This document shows positions 1 through 12,535 of a stretch of 64,000 nucleotides of DNA, one piece after another. The notes under the pieces are model-generated. The model worked only from the letters and a program-made list of their open reading frames with translations, was not told where the DNA came from and searched no databases. Numbering within the stretch: the stretch's first letter is position 1; each line of letters begins with the position of its first letter. The stretch is from Epiperipatus broadwayi (taxonomy: Eukaryota > Onychophora > Udeonychophora > Euonychophora > Peripatidae). The stretch is taken from the NCBI GenBank assembly GCA_028023455.1, contig JAQFVV010006706.1, forward strand, positions 1 through 64,000, read 5' to 3'. The translations under genes were made by a program, and so were the position numbers.

Positions 1-420
1 ATCATTTTAAATATTTTCTCAATATCAACACAATTCACATATCAAACACTCATAGATTGCTTTAATTAAACTTATGGTAACATTACCACAAGCAAAGTCA
101 ACATCACATACTTAAAATACTTCCTAAATTTAAAATTTTCTACTAGATTAGCACAAAACTTAAATGGTGACCCATACAAAAGGGCACAATATATATATAT
201 ATATAACTAAAAATTGATAGAATGAATTAGAAATTAGTACTTGTAACTAATCAAATTATTAATGTTGCTGAAAACACAGAATTGAAATTAATCATGTAAT
301 AAAATCTGGATAAAATATTTTAGTTGGCTTAATAACATTTTTAAAATTTAGGGCAGTTAATACAACAATAAAGAAAATAAGAAAAAATTGGTTTATGGCC
401 AGATATACAAGGAAATTAAT
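1..420. other. AT-rich stretch without a recognisable gene
   Basis: No coding signal or known repeat was recognised. A short (AT)n run lies near 190-206. Confidence 0.5.
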
Positions 421-469
421 AATAAAATAACATGTGAAATGCAAGAGTGATAAAAAACAAACATTCAAT

Positions 470-650
470 AAGACTTATGAGGCTGAAATGGAAAAAGATG
501 AATAATTAAATTTTTAAACTGAATCCTAAGAGAATGTAAAAACCTAGAAGTGAGACATGTGTAAAATTGGTGAATAAGATAAGGAAATTTTTTTAAAGCT
601 AGGTATAAGAAATTATATTTGAGAAAATCTAGATTAAATGTGAAATAGAC
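470..650 (+). mobile_element. RTE-like LINE 3'-end fragment, plus orientation
   Basis: Read on the plus strand this matches, with many substitutions, the reverse complement of about 6530-6690, which is the C-terminal/3' part of the LINE copy at 6.4-9.4 kb. Shared landmarks are the segments around TTTAAACTGAATCC, a GACATGTGT stretch and GAATAAGATAAGG. Its orientation is opposite to the LINE body starting about 120 bp downstream, so the two 3' ends face each other. Confidence 0.55.
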
Positions 651-1861
651 CATTTTCCAATAAATTGATAACAATTGGAAATGAAGATAATTATTAAAAA
701 TATTTATTTTGATTACTCAAAAATATTATTTGATCTTTTATTGTTCAAATAATACAGTATGTGCAAAAAAATCAATAAAACAACTTTTAAAAAATTATAA
801 AAAGTATCCAGTGCAAGATTTCTTCAAGCAAAATCCAGTTTTACTGATATGTAGCTTCTTTTCTTCATATCACATCATCAAATTTCCTTATTTTATCTAT
901 TCAACTAACATGTGGTCTCTTTTTAGGTTTTTTATAATCTTTTGGAATTCAATTTAAAACTTGAAAATCCCTGTTATTCTCAATAAAAATATCTCTGTGT
1001 GTCATCATGTGGTCTAAAGTCACTGAATTGCTTTTCTGTTAAGAGTTCATGTCTTAGATCTATATGTATGAATTAGTTAAACACATAAATCAAAACTCCC
1101 TTTTTAAATAAATAGACATATTTTTTTAATATGAGATTAATTATATCAAAAGGATTCCATCTAAGTTTAATTCTATCATTAATTTCATCTATTCTGTTTT
1201 CATCTGTATTAATAATGTAATTAAAATATTTGTATTTGACAATTTATTTTTAATTCATGATTATTAATCTTTATTTTCTTTTTCAGTGAAAATCAACAAA
1301 CATTTATTTGACATTTTAGTATTTATATTTAGTCCTATTTTTTTGCTTTCATCTGATTATTCTTGTAACATTTTTTGAAACTCTGAAGTATTGTTTTCAA
1401 AAACAACTGCATCACCTGTAAAATCTAAATGACTTAAATAATCTCCATTTATTTTTATTCCCTTAGATTTCCATTTTAATCCACAAAATACTTTTCATAA
1501 AACTTTTGTAAAATGTTATGAAATATGCAATACTTTTTTCATTGTTAATCAGTGCCATCATATTTTGAAAATATTTTTCTGAAAATAGCTTAAATTTACA
1601 TCTTGATTGTCAAAAGCTTTAATTACCACAATATTATGCTTGGATAATCAGTGGTCTTTTCATATTCTCCAGTTCCAAAATTTAATAGCATCTCATAGTC
1701 ATTGGCACTTACTCTAAATTCTATTGTTATTTGAATATAGTCTGGTGTGTTAAAAAGTAAATTTTATCCTGTTTATCCTTTTGGATAGTTTGAATCCAAA
1801 GTTTGCTGATAAAAGACTAATAAATTTGATGGTTATGTAATTTCTAATACCTTCTTTTTTT

Positions 1862-2053
1862 TTATTTTTTGAATAACAATATCACTGCTGCCTTCTTCCA
1901 ATCACCTAGAACATTTTTACCATTTAGAAATTTCTTTATTATCTTCATCTGATCTTTTAAAACATCAATAATAATTTCATCACTTTCTGGAGCTTTTCTA
2001 TTTTTCATAGATTTAATTGCATGCCCTACTTCTTTATTTAAAATGCTTGGCAA
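1862..2053 (-). pseudogene. LINE reverse transcriptase fragment (N-terminal RT motifs)
   Basis: The 63-codon open piece holds the RT motif-1 region of RTE-type LINEs: an EV.HAIKSMKNRKAP segment, then DW-K-A-VILLFKK. In the family this is followed by the YRPISLL block, which is not readable here. The Gly-Pro normally after KAP is altered to ES. It is part of the decayed LINE copy 1 and not an independent gene. Confidence 0.75.
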
Positions 2054-2138
2054 TTTAGAAAATATTGTAATTGCTGGGCTATTTTGTTTTCTTGTTGATT
2101 ATTACAATATAGTTCTTTGTATAACTATTTCACACATT

Positions 2139-2350
2139 ATAATATTAATATCATCTATATTCTTTATTACTTTTTACAATATCTTTTTTACAATCCACTA
2201 TTAACAGTTTCGATTAACCCAACAATCTTTTTCAGAACTTTTGCTTATAAGTTCTGAAGAAGATTGCTGGATCATCAAAACTGTCAATAGTAGATTGTAA
2301 AAAAGGCATTGCAAAAAGTAATAAAGAATGTAGATGATATTAGTATTATA
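2139..2350. repeat. 101-bp inverted repeat with 10-bp loop inside LINE copy 1
   Basis: Arms 2139-2239 and 2250-2350 are reverse complements apart from roughly a dozen substitutions. The arm ends touching the loop are TTCAGAACT and AGTTCTGAA. One arm is probably the original LINE sequence and the other an inverted duplicate of it. Confidence 0.85.
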
Positions 2351-3058
2351 CGGATTTGGCAATGCAATAAGTAAGATAAAGTTATTTCACATATTCCATA
2401 CTGTTATTACTATTTTTAATAACAATTCAATCTTGTTTTACTGTTGACAACTTATTTTTCCAATATTAAAATATTGTTTTATACTTTTGAGACTTTTATA
2501 CTGAACTATAATTCTTGTTGACAATTTGTAATTATATTTCCTTATATTATCATTAACTCTTTTTTTATTTTATTATACAAAATTCCATACATTTAATTCT
2601 TTTTAAAGAATGATTTTTACTAAAATCTGTTAATATTTTTGAGTGACTTGTAAGTTCTAATTTAATTTCAGTGGAACATCTCACTAAGCAAGGATAAATT
2701 TCTATGCTTAATCTATCAAAAACAATAGAATCTTTAAATGAATATTTTCTATAAGGTAAAATGTGATTCAATTCTGTTATACCTTCATTAGACACTTCCA
2801 TGTTCATTTCAATTTATCATTTTTCTCAAAAAGAAATTCATAGTATATTGTCTTTTTTCTTTATATTCCATTATTTTTTGTTGACTGTCATTATTTAATC
2901 ATTATCAATTTCATATTAAAATATCTCTTAACAATTTTAAAATGTTGTTTGGTGGATTAAAAGTGTTTTATACATCTATAATAAAATCCTCTATTTTTTC
3001 ATTACAATGAAAAATGTTTGGGGTGCAAATTCTTCATTAAGTTTAATAATTAAACTTG

Positions 3059-3247
3059 TTACTCTCTCTGATACATCATTAATCTACATAATATTATTAT
3101 TTCATTTTTATCTATAATGAATCCCACTCCACTTGTGCTTTCAATATTTATGTCTTTATAGTAAAGGATATTTTCAAATAAATTTTCTAATACTTGTGTT
3201 TTTACTATGCAGGGTGACAATACCCCAATTAATGACAGTTTTTTCAA
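3059..3247 (-). pseudogene. LINE endonuclease fragment
   Basis: The short open piece contains GVGFIIDKNE, the counterpart of GVGFIINKKWKN in the APE-type endonuclease of RTE/CFDP2-like elements. Copy 2 has the equivalent at about 9000-9045. No active site remains. It belongs to LINE copy 1. Confidence 0.6.
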
Positions 3248-3400
3248 TTTTTATACTCTTCATTCACTTGAAAGTTTATCTAAAGATAATTAATTAAATA
3301 AAAGGTCATAATTAAATGGCATCCTGAGTCTACAATCAATGAATTCTTAGCATCCTCTTCCTTTGATTTGCTAACCATTGCATTATTGATAATTTTACAG

Positions 3401-5285
3401 TCTTCTGGAAATGAAAGCCATAATTTAATTTTGCCTATCATGATTGCAAAATAAAAAAAAGTGATTATTTGACATATCCATTCATTCTTCCTTTAAGAAA
3501 ACCTAACTGTTGTTCCAGTTAAGAATTATCATGTAATCAAAACTACACTGCTTAAATTTAGAGATAAAATACTAGTTAATTCAATATGCTTACTAATGCA
3601 TATTAATGAACAATCTATCTATGCTCATTTACCATAAAAAATAACATAGAAGTAAGTTACAATAACAAGAATGTAGGGAGTGAACATTAGAAATTTAACT
3701 TAAATTGTTTCTTTTAAGACCTCAAAGAAAAACACAAACTTCTGCAATCAAAATTGTTTAGTTATCAAGATTTAACTAATAATAAATAAAATCTGTATCA
3801 TTCATTTATAAAATTATTTGTAAGTGGGATATTTGTTTATTTATAAATCAACATCGTAATATGATTTGGTAGATTATAAATTTCCCAAAGTTTTCTGATG
3901 ATTTTTTAAATTTTGTACATACATAACTAAAAAAACAAAAGCAGTATTAAAGTGTTTACACCACCAATTAGAGTTTATTTTTTAAAAAAATTGCATATTG
4001 TTAAAACATGAGAATTAGGAACTTCATTCAAACATTTATTTTTCAACTCATATTCCACAAAACATTATTCAATTATTGGCTAAGATCAACGAAATTAGCA
4101 AATGGTAAAAAAATTAAATCATGGACTCAATACCCATAGGAGTATCTTACCTTTAACAATGGTGAAGACTTCAAATATATTACAATCATATTTATTTATT
4201 TTTACTGTGAATATATCACACTTAAATGATCAACCAGATTAAAGTAGGATTTTTTTATTCTCTAGCTAATAGTTGGGAGATATCCATTTACTGACCAATG
4301 ATGAATGATTAGCTACATTGGTTTAAGTTGACTATCTGAAAGAAAAATCTTAAGCATATATGTGATGAGACACAATTGTCACATGTCACCTAACCAGTTG
4401 GGCTATAAGGAATAGATTTATATATATCACATTAATTAGTGTAATAACAGTTTGTTTTTAAAATAATGGTTTTATCAATTTATTGAAATAACTTAATTTT
4501 TAAATAAAATTAATTCACATTGACAAAGTAAATTAGATTGGTTGGAAGAAAAAAGGAACTAAGAGTGTATGCTAAAAATATAACTAACATCCAAAATTTT
4601 AAAATGATTAAAACTGATATCAAGTCTATAACAGCAGCCTTTTACAATTTACTGTCAAAAACAAAAAGGAAAAAAACACATCGTTTTAACAAAATGATAA
4701 CTTCATGGAACCAATTACTATATTATTAATAGCAAAAATTTTTGCCCAGACAAACTGGCCAACCTTCATTTAAACACATTTTAAGATAATTTATAATGTA
4801 TACAGATAAATGTAAACAACACGATCACGTGACTGGTTGAAGTATTTTCTGTTTCTGAAAAACAGATTCTTTTTCTAGTAGATGTTTATATAATCACATC
4901 AATCCTTAAAGTCAAAATGGCTTTATTTTATTTTAATTAGAATGTTATTTTTTTTTCTTAATTTTTTTTTTTTTGAAGTGCTTGTTTAAATCCATATTAT
5001 ATTAAATATTCAGAACCAACTTTTATAAAATGATTTAAATAAAAAATCTTTTTCATTTGATATTAACGTCTAATTAAACAATCTTTTCAATATTTTTTAC
5101 AAATGTATACCATATTTCGCATATAGGTATTGAGTGAAAGATATTGAAGCTAAATACAATACAATCGGAGTGAACTGATAAAACTGTTAAGTATACCATT
5201 AATAACTATTTATAAATGACTACTGAGATTAAAAATATAGTGATCAGTTTATTCTTTTTATGTCTGCAATGAATTTTATATATTT
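3401..5285. other. AT-rich stretch without a recognisable gene
   Basis: No gene, tRNA or clear repeat was recognised. The 63-codon open frame at 4538-4729 is Lys/Ile/Asn-rich and looks like chance translation of AT-rich DNA. Confidence 0.5.
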
Positions 5286-5299
5286 ACTGGTAGAAACAT

Positions 5300-5480
5300 T
5301 TTTAAGCAACAGTAGTTCATTGCAGGATACACATCTCTATAAAATTATTCCATTACTTATGATCCATCATTTCTTTTCTTTAAAACAACAAAAAAATCTT
5401 GATTACTTTATCTATTTACCCCACAAGAAGTTTTTAAAAATATTTTGGAATCTATTTAGGATTTCATTTATTTATCTATA
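5300..5480 (-). mobile_element. Old RTE-like LINE 3'-end fragment
   Basis: Weak colinear similarity by eye to 6485-6640 of LINE copy 2: ATTGCAGGAT against ACTGCAGAGT, a conserved TTTTGGAATC with matching spacing, and a degraded TTATCTATTT block. It is a solo, heavily mutated 3' piece. Confidence 0.4.
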
Positions 5481-5489
5481 ATAATCAAT

Positions 5490-6440
5490 TCTGGCAACCA
5501 TGCTACTTTGAAACAATTCTACACACAGAAAAATCCCACTTAACAAGATTAATAATTTCTATAAAAATATTCACTTTGTTTATCATTTTAAATATGACAA
5601 AACTAGAAAATAATAAAAAAATGTTCACAAACACTAAATTAAATTGATGTTATATATATGCTGTAAAAATACTTGATCACTGTTTTTTGTTGTCATAGAA
5701 ACCAACAAGATGGTGTATTATCATTGCTTGAATAGCCATTTGACCACAATTTCTACAGAGTCTTTTATAAAAATGAATTTTAAGTGATGCTTTCTTTTAT
5801 TATTTTACTTTTTAAAATTTATTTCTAAAAAAATTATATATGTTAATCACACTTATCCAATCTCTTTTATTGGTTTGGAAATCAGACAGGGGTTTTCACG
5901 TAGAGTTTAATTAATTACATTATGTGCTGTGAAAAAACGACCTAAATAAACACTTATTTGTAGTAACTAACTTGTAACAATTTAAATCTCTAATAATACA
6001 TTTCAAATTATCATTTTTATAATCAATACAACCATTTTTTTTCAACAATTTATGGTTAAAAAAAACTCACAAAATTTTTTTTTAAAAAAGAAAAAAAATT
6101 AAATTAAAGAAAGTTTATCCATATTAAATAAAATAGTCTCAATTCACTAACTTTAACTGATTTAAAAACCAAGTTAATCAAAATCTTGTTAAGTATAGTT
6201 ATCTTTTGTATATTTAAACACAAATCTATATTATAATTTGATTATATATAATATACAGATTGCTCAGATCTTTCATGCATAAAAAGTCATTGAATGTTAT
6301 TAATCTTTTATGGCCTGGTGACCAGTATACTATACACTAAGCTTATGATCTTGAGGGCAAATACTAGTCATTGAAAATTTTTAGGTCATATGTAGGCTTA
6401 GTATTTTTTTTCAGATTATTATCTTCTAGTTAATCCAGTT
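5490..6440. other. AT-rich stretch without a recognisable gene
   Basis: Nothing was recognised apart from homopolymer A and T runs near 6030-6110. Confidence 0.5.
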
Positions 6441-6713
6441 AACTATCCAGTAATGGATCATCATCATTGTCAACCATTACCAATCCACTGCAGAGTGAAG
6501 ATCTCTCCAAGTTCAATTCATCTTCTCCCATCTCTAGCCTCTCCACATCACCCCTGCACATTTTCTTATTTCATCCATCCATCTCACATGTGGCTTTTTT
6601 CTGTAAAGTCTTTTGGAATCCAGTTTAAAGTTTTAATTGTCCATTTATTATCATTTCATCTATCAATATGTCCAGCCCAACTCCATTTCAATTTTTTAAT
6701 TCTTTCAATGATG

Positions 6714-6989
6714 TCAGTAATACCTGTTTGTTCTCTTACCTATAATATTGCATTTTAGATTTCTTCTTGTTACTCCTAACATGCATCTCTCCATATTTCT
6801 TTGAGTGATCTGAAGTCTCTGTATTGCTATTCTATTAAGTGTCCAAGTATCAGATCCATAAATAAAAACTGGTAAAACACATTTATTAAAAACCTTCCTT
6901 TTCAAAGACATAGACATATTTTCTTTTAACAAATTATTTCTACCGAAAACATTCCAACCAAGTTTAATTCTATGGTTAATTTCATACAT
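6714..6989 (-). pseudogene. LINE C-terminal domain fragment
   Basis: The fragment contains KRKVFNKCVLPVFIYGSD-TWTLN and then Q-RNMERCMLGVTRRN, the hallmark of the region after the RT catalytic core in RTE-like elements (family form: TYG.ETWTL ... MERSMLG). Beyond MLGVTRRN the frame drifts and stops. It overlaps in another frame with the upstream RT piece, which marks a frameshift near 6930-6990. Confidence 0.85.
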
Positions 6990-7228
6990 ACATTTCCATC
7001 TGTAGTAATAATCTGATCAAGATATTTGTAGCTGCTAATTTCTTTTAACTTATAGCCAATGTTTATTTTCATCTTTTGAAAAAATCCATTGAACATTACT
7101 TTAATCTTTTTAATTACTTTTACTCCTACTTTCTTACTTTCATCTGATAACTCCTGCAATATTTCCTGAAACTCTAAAGAATTATTTGCAAAAGCAACTA
7201 CATCATCTGAAAAATCTAAATGGCTCAA
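6926..7228 (-). pseudogene. LINE reverse transcriptase catalytic fragment
   Basis: The piece starts with DFSDDVVAFANN, the RT motif with the catalytic Asp pair, continues with QEILQELSDESKKVGVK and then KVMFNGF, and ends with SSYKYLDQIITTDG (family: YKYLG..I..DG). Both catalytic aspartates are kept and the usual Ala before them is Ser. Fragments upstream (7283-7528) and downstream (6714-6989) belong to the same broken ORF. Confidence 0.88.
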
Positions 7229-7282
7229 ATAATCTCCATTTACTTTTACTCCTTTAGCTACCCATTTTAATCCACAAAATAC

Positions 7283-7528
7283 TTAATGCAGCACTGTTGT
7301 AAAAAGTTTTGGAGATATGGAGTCACCTTGTCTTGCATCCTTCTCAATGTTAATCTTCATAGCCCCAATATGTAATATAATTGTTGCTGTTTCATTTTTA
7401 TAAATATTTGTCAGAATATGATAATACCCTGGATCTATGTATCGATAATCCAATGTTTTAACCACTGAAAAAATAGTTATATAATCAAATGCCTTTTCAT
7501 AATCTACAAATCCAAAGCATAATGACAA
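7283..7528 (-). pseudogene. LINE reverse transcriptase palm fragment
   Basis: The piece contains FVDYEKAFD, with the first catalytic Asp of the palm, and ARQGDSISPKLFT, the QGD..SPKLF motif typical of RTE-clade RTs. Spacing between the two motifs is normal for the family. The ORF is separated from the FSDD piece by a frameshift near 7230-7285. It shows the family clearly but is not functional. Confidence 0.9.
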
Positions 7529-8674
7529 CTCATATTTATTGTTCTTTTTATAATTTCTCTCAATACTTGAATATGATCTATTGCACTAAAACCACTTTTA
7601 AATCCACCTTGTTCTTTTTGTTGATTGAAATCCAATGTTCTCTGTAGATGAGTTGTAATTATCTTGGTAAAAATTTTGTATAAACCTGATTAAAGGGCTG
7701 GGTCTGTAATTTTTAATATCTTCTGTATAATCTTTTTAAATATTAATATTAATACTGCATTCTTCCAATCATCTGGCACATCATTATTATTTAGTCATGT
7801 GGTACATAACTTTGCCAAAAAAATTTATATTTCTTCACATGCTTTTTAATATATCAATTATAATTCCATCATTACCTGGAGCCTTTCCTTTCTTCATACA
7901 TTTAATTGCATGTCTCACTTCTTTATTTCAAATTCTGGCCAATTCAGAACATATAATAGATGTAGGAAGTACTTGTTTTTTACTACTACATAATTCTTGA
8001 TAAAGCCCTTTTTACCCATTTCATGATGTCATCTCTCTTTTTAGTAATAGTCCCTTCTTTTATTTGTTATTACAGATATGAGTTTCATATCAATAACAAA
8101 ATGTTGTTTTACACTCTTGAGATTTTTATTCTCTTCAATAACTTTTTTTGCCAGTTCACAATTATACTTTCTTATATCATTATCAACTCTTTTTCACACC
8201 ATTTTACAAAATTTGAAATATTTAATCCTTCTTCATGCATTATTTTTATGTATCTTCATGTTCCTTCTTTCCTTCACAAATTCTTAACTCTCGGTAGAAA
8301 TTTTATTGATCAATTGCTGATTTTTTCTAGCAACTATTTTTGTTGCAGTTTTTAAAAGTGTATCAGTTAGTTTCCTATTAATTTCATTCAAATATGAATG
8401 ATGTTCAAAAATTATTAATACTTGAAACCTATTTGCAAGTTCTATTTTAAATTCATTAGAATGTTTCTGAAGATTAGGAATATCAGCTGTAAATATTGTT
8501 TTTTTTCAATATTTTTTGTCTCTCTAGTTTTGTAATCAATGATTACTTCCTGTGTTGAATTTATTAAGAACATTACAATCTTGAAATATGTATTTTCTGT
8601 TAGTCAAAATATAATCCAATTCAGCTGTATCTTCATTTGGATGCTTCCATGTCCATTTTCTTTTAGATACTTAT

Positions 8675-8878
8675 TTAAAAAAAAAAGAATTCATAATATA
8701 AAGTTTTTATTTTTCTGTAAAATTCCACAAGTCTATGTCCTCTTCCATTTCTATTACCATAACCAAATTTATGTAAAGCATTTTTATCTTTCACTTGTTT
8801 ACCAATTCTAGCATTAAAATCTCCCATAACAATTTTAAAATGTTGTTTGTTCTTATCAAAAATCTTTTGTACATCCAT
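8675..8878 (-). pseudogene. LINE endonuclease C-terminal fragment
   Basis: The motif IVMGDFNARIGK is the GDFN block of APE-type endonucleases. It is followed by GYGNRNGRGHRLVEF, as in CFDP2-like proteins (G.RN.RG..LL.F). It continues the endonuclease begun at 9029-9349 after one or more frameshifts. Confidence 0.88.
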
Positions 8879-9028
8879 ATAAAATTATTCTACTACTTCA
8901 TCACTATGAGAACTTTTGAGGGCATAAACCTGAATTATTTGCATTTGGTATTTGTTATTAAGTTGAATAACTAATCTTGGCACTCTGTCTGATACACATC
9001 AGTCTCCATGATGTTGTTCTTCCACTTT

Positions 9029-9349
9029 TTATTTATAATGAATCCTACTCTCTTGTGCTCTGTAGTAGAGTACATGTCTACTTGTTAAATCAATTGTCTC
9101 TTTACCTTTTCTTCTGACTTCACAAAGTCTAATAATGTCCCATTTAATATAACATAGTTCTTTTTCAAATTTTTGCAAACTTCTTACATTTGAAAGTGAC
9201 CTGCAGTTGTAAGTAAATAAATAAAGAGTTGTCATCAAATGACAACCTGGATTCAAAATTAGGGGATTCATATCACCCTCTATCTTTGGCCACCAGCAGC
9301 TGCCTTGGCTGGTGTCTTTACAGCCTCCTATTAAAAAATTTTTTTTCAT
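9029..9349 (-). pseudogene. LINE endonuclease N-terminal fragment
   Basis: The piece reads YNCRSLSNVRSL, a degraded TYN.R.L.. endonuclease start, then KWDIIRLCEVRRKG (family: DII.L.E.R..G), with the catalytic Glu present. A frameshift follows, after which VGFIINKKWKNNIMETD can be read to about 9000. The Lys-rich leader before YNCRSL may be 5' UTR. Confidence 0.85.
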
Positions 9350-9683
9350 TCATGCACACCTTCATTTTTCCTTCTCAGGCAACTGAAAAAAAAACCATTA
9401 TGTTTCTAAGATCAAAGTAAAAAGCCAATAAACTCATCAATCTGGACCTCATCCATGTTCATATTTTATATGAATAATCACATAGCAATAACAACTACAA
9501 CTACAAATTTATTTTAGTTGGTCAAATTTATTAATAATAATATATACACACCCATATCTATATATGGCAAAACTAAAATATTAAAAAATTTACATTTACT
9601 ATTGACTTGTGGATTTTTTAATATATAAATTATTATTTGATAATATTTAAATACAAGTATGGTATATATACGTAAGATAAATG

Positions 9684-9863
9684 TAATTAGAGGGATTTGG
9701 ACTCAGACTTTCAAGCTCCCTTTAGTCATCCATTCCATCTTATATGTATACTGGAGATTATTTATCTTTTTCGTATGCATGTGCTCATTTCTATCGGTTA
9801 TATAAGATGGAGTGGATGACTGAAGGAAGTTTGAAAGTCAGGGTTCAAATTCATTCTAATTAA
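9684..9863. repeat. Foldback repeat, about 62-bp arms
   Basis: The arm at 9684-9745 starts TAATTAGAGGG and the arm at about 9799-9863 ends CATTCTAATTA. They are inverted copies of one sequence with CTTTCAAGCTCCCTT in the left arm and AAGGAAGTTTGAAAG in the right. Diverged single arms of the same family occur near 28440-28500, 47310-47350, 59710-59770 and 60990-61040, always next to AATTAGAAG-like ends. Confidence 0.8.
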
Positions 9864-11755
9864 ATTATCACTTGTTAAATGAATACATGCCTTTTATTAA
9901 TAAAAGACATGACAAGAAAGGAAATCAGCAAAACGTTTATCACCCAAAAGTTAACTATATTGATTAATATTTTTCTTCTTCAAAACATACTTTTGCCCTA
10001 GTAGAAGTCTGTTTAAAGCTCTTTACCCTATAGATTGAAAAACGAGAATGGTGATTTTAAAAACTTTTTTTTTATAAATTGAGAAGTATTTGCGAAATTA
10101 AATAATAATATTACAAAAAATCTCGTTTATTTCATGTTTTGTTTAATATTAATTTAGATGAATTGCTAAACAATTTGTTGTTTGTTAAAAATAGAATTAG
10201 TATTTGGATTAGAAATATTTTTTATATGAATTTTACTTCTATTATATAGAGTGATGACATCATTTCATATCATCATAGCTACATGAAAGAGTGTAAGGGC
10301 ACCACTGTTTAATGTAAAGGAATTGTATCATAGTATTTCGTACAGGAAATAGTTTGATTCAAAAATATCAAGTTTCTAAGGCCAATAAACTAAGTTTAAA
10401 TATAAACCAAGTAAACAAAGCTTTTTCAAATTTTTATCAGGTTTACTTTTCTTTCTTTCTTTTTTTTTTTTTTTTTACAAGTATATAAACAATAACCTAA
10501 TAATGGTATTTGGAAATTTTGAACTAAAACGGTAAAATAAAAATGGGAAAATACCTTCACAATCTAGCAATTAGGAAGCCAAGTGAATAATAACTTATTT
10601 TTGATTGTTTTCTGAGAAGCAGTTGAATAAAACTTTTCTTAGCAGTAGAATATTTAAAGGCTGTTTTATTCTTTTTCTTTTTATATCTTAACAGTTTGTT
10701 AAAGATTAGTCGAGCTGAAAATGAGCATGTTTTACTACAGATGGCAGTGATTTTTGTCAAAAAGACTCATGTTAATGTAAAATCTGCTATGCATTAGTTC
10801 ATTTCACATGCATTTGTCATAAACTGTAAATGAGTGTGAAGAAAAAAATTAAATGAAAGCAAGAGAAAAGATTTAAGTTTATTCTTGCATTAGAGACTTT
10901 TATTTCAAAAAGAGTTATTTATGAGTTCTGCAAATTATCTACAAAAGCTCTAATCAATGGGTTAAGACATTTTGAATTTTTTTTTACATTTCAATAAAAT
11001 TTCAAAAGGTTTTAATTTGAGATAAGATGACGCGATTTAAAAGCTAGATTGTTATCGAAAAAATAGCTTATAATAGAAATTTTTAGAGAGATTTGAAGAT
11101 GTTTGTCTTTACAAATGATTCATAATAATTGAAGTATCCACACGTTTGAATATATATTAAAACAACTTTTAAATAATTCATAGTAAGACAAAGGCTTTTT
11201 CAACAGCTCCTCATAACAAACAAAAATAATTGCCAATTGTTAGTTGGTGAGTATTTGAATGGCGATTTTGTTAAGTATCCTTATGTATCTATTTATGAAT
11301 CAATATTGGATGATTAACTATAAGTCATCGATTTGTAAGAACAGTCTTTTTCTTGATTTAAACTGAAAGAAAAATTCAAATTTATTTGTCTCGGATTGAA
11401 TTCAGATTGTAGGGAATGACTAATTGGTACATTAACATTGCCTCATGAAAACCTTATAATACAATATATGTAATTAATAATAGAGTCTTAAAAATATTTA
11501 ATTACAAATGTACATGTGTTTACTAAGAATTTTCTATTTATTTAAATTGAATTTTATAAATAAAAATATAATACCTAATAACTCTTATACATTTTGATAC
11601 AGTAGTGATAAATCGTTTTTTCTGAAACTTGAATAACTTTACTTGATATGTAATTTTTGTAAGTTTTTTTCTTTATAACGTTTTATAGTAAAATGTTGTC
11701 ACTATTATTATTATTTAAAAAAAAACAATGCTAAGACTAAGTAAAAATATTGCCC
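9864..11755. other. AT-rich stretch without a recognisable gene
   Basis: No gene was recognised. It holds a T18-type run near 10460-10477. The open frame at 10557-10760 on the minus strand has no recognisable domain. Confidence 0.5.
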
Positions 11756-11759
11756 TATG

Positions 11760-11850
11760 GTAATTTGGTGCAATGGTAAACTACTAGACTCTGGAAGTCC
11801 TGAAAGTCAATGGATTATATCATTAGTTTTATCACTATGAGTGTTTGAAT
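11760..11850 (+). repeat. Possible tRNA-derived SINE head
   Basis: TTTGGTGCAATGGTAAA followed by ACTCTGGAAGTCC resembles an A box and anticodon arm of a tRNA-Gln-like sequence. The same TTTGGTGCAATGGTAAA string occurs on the minus strand near 48760-48780, which argues for a dispersed family. The B box is poorly preserved. Confidence 0.35.
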
Positions 11851-12535
11851 TTTTTATGAATGCCTGAGCAATAAACCATTGACATGACACATCAACTTTA
11901 TGACTTGACATATCATTTAAAGTTACTTTATTTAAGGTTTTTTCCATTACAAAACCCATGTTCAGAGATTTAAATAATAATTTGCTTATCATGAAGAAAA
12001 TAAATTCAGTGTTTTATTATAAATTTCTTTTCTCATTTAGCATCAAATGTCTTCAGATGACTTTTAAAATAAAACTAAGTTGACACTTTTTAGCATCAGA
12101 CAAAATAAAAACTAGTCTCAATGAAGTCTCTTATATAGAAAGAACATAAAAATCAATAAAACAATCATAGATGAAAAATCATTAAGTCTCATTTGTATGA
12201 AAATGGAATTATCTTTAAGAAATTGTACTTGTATCATGAGTATGTTATCATATTTGTATTGCATTTTAAAATCAATTCCCATTAATAACAGTTAAAATAA
12301 ATTTCAAATACTATACGTATAGCTATGTAATATCTGATCTTCATTAATGAACCAAATGCTGTTAATAAATTTTTTAGGATCCCTTTACTTACTGGATAGT
12401 TCATTGGTTAAATAATCTAAGAAGTAAAAGGAATGCTAAATAGTTTATTACTAGCATTTGGTTCACCATAATAAAACATAGCATTGGCATTAACTCTATT
12501 ATTTTCAAAATATCAATATATAAGTAAATAACAAT
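11851..12535. other. AT-rich stretch without a recognisable gene
   Basis: Nothing was recognised. Confidence 0.45.

Larger units (their letters stand above)
770..3400 (-). mobile_element. Decayed RTE-like LINE, copy 1
   Basis: Colinear with the better copy at 6.4-9.4 kb, minus strand. The order from 3' to 5' is: 3' end and C-terminal tail (about 780-960), post-catalytic region (1100-1310), catalytic loop (about 1380-1470, reading DFTGDAVVF where RTE has FADD), N-terminal RT with KSMKNRKAP and GDWKKAAVILL (1862-2053), endonuclease-RT linker (2565-2807) and endonuclease with GVGFIIDK (3059-3247). Stops and frameshifts separate every piece, and one catalytic Asp is lost. An inverted duplication at 2139-2350 interrupts it. 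It is a dead element with no intact ORF. Confidence 0.8.
6445..9420 (-). mobile_element. RTE/CFDP2-like LINE, copy 2, nearly full length but inactive
   Basis: Read on the minus strand, the order is endonuclease (about 9350-8600), linker, reverse transcriptase (about 8050-7000), C-terminal domain (6990-6710) and 3' tail (to 6445). This is the layout of single-ORF RTE-type LINEs whose endonuclease is often annotated as craniofacial development protein 2-like. Several frameshifts and stops break it, and the catalytic loop reads FSDD instead of FADD. The element is about 3 kb. It shares its orientation with copy 1, with copies at 0.8-3.4 and 6.4-9.4 kb. Confidence 0.88.

Noticed and set aside
6453-6758. 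101-codon plus-strand His/Ser/Pro-rich frame
   Set aside because: It is the antisense of the LINE 3' end; the coding reading on the minus strand explains the sequence.
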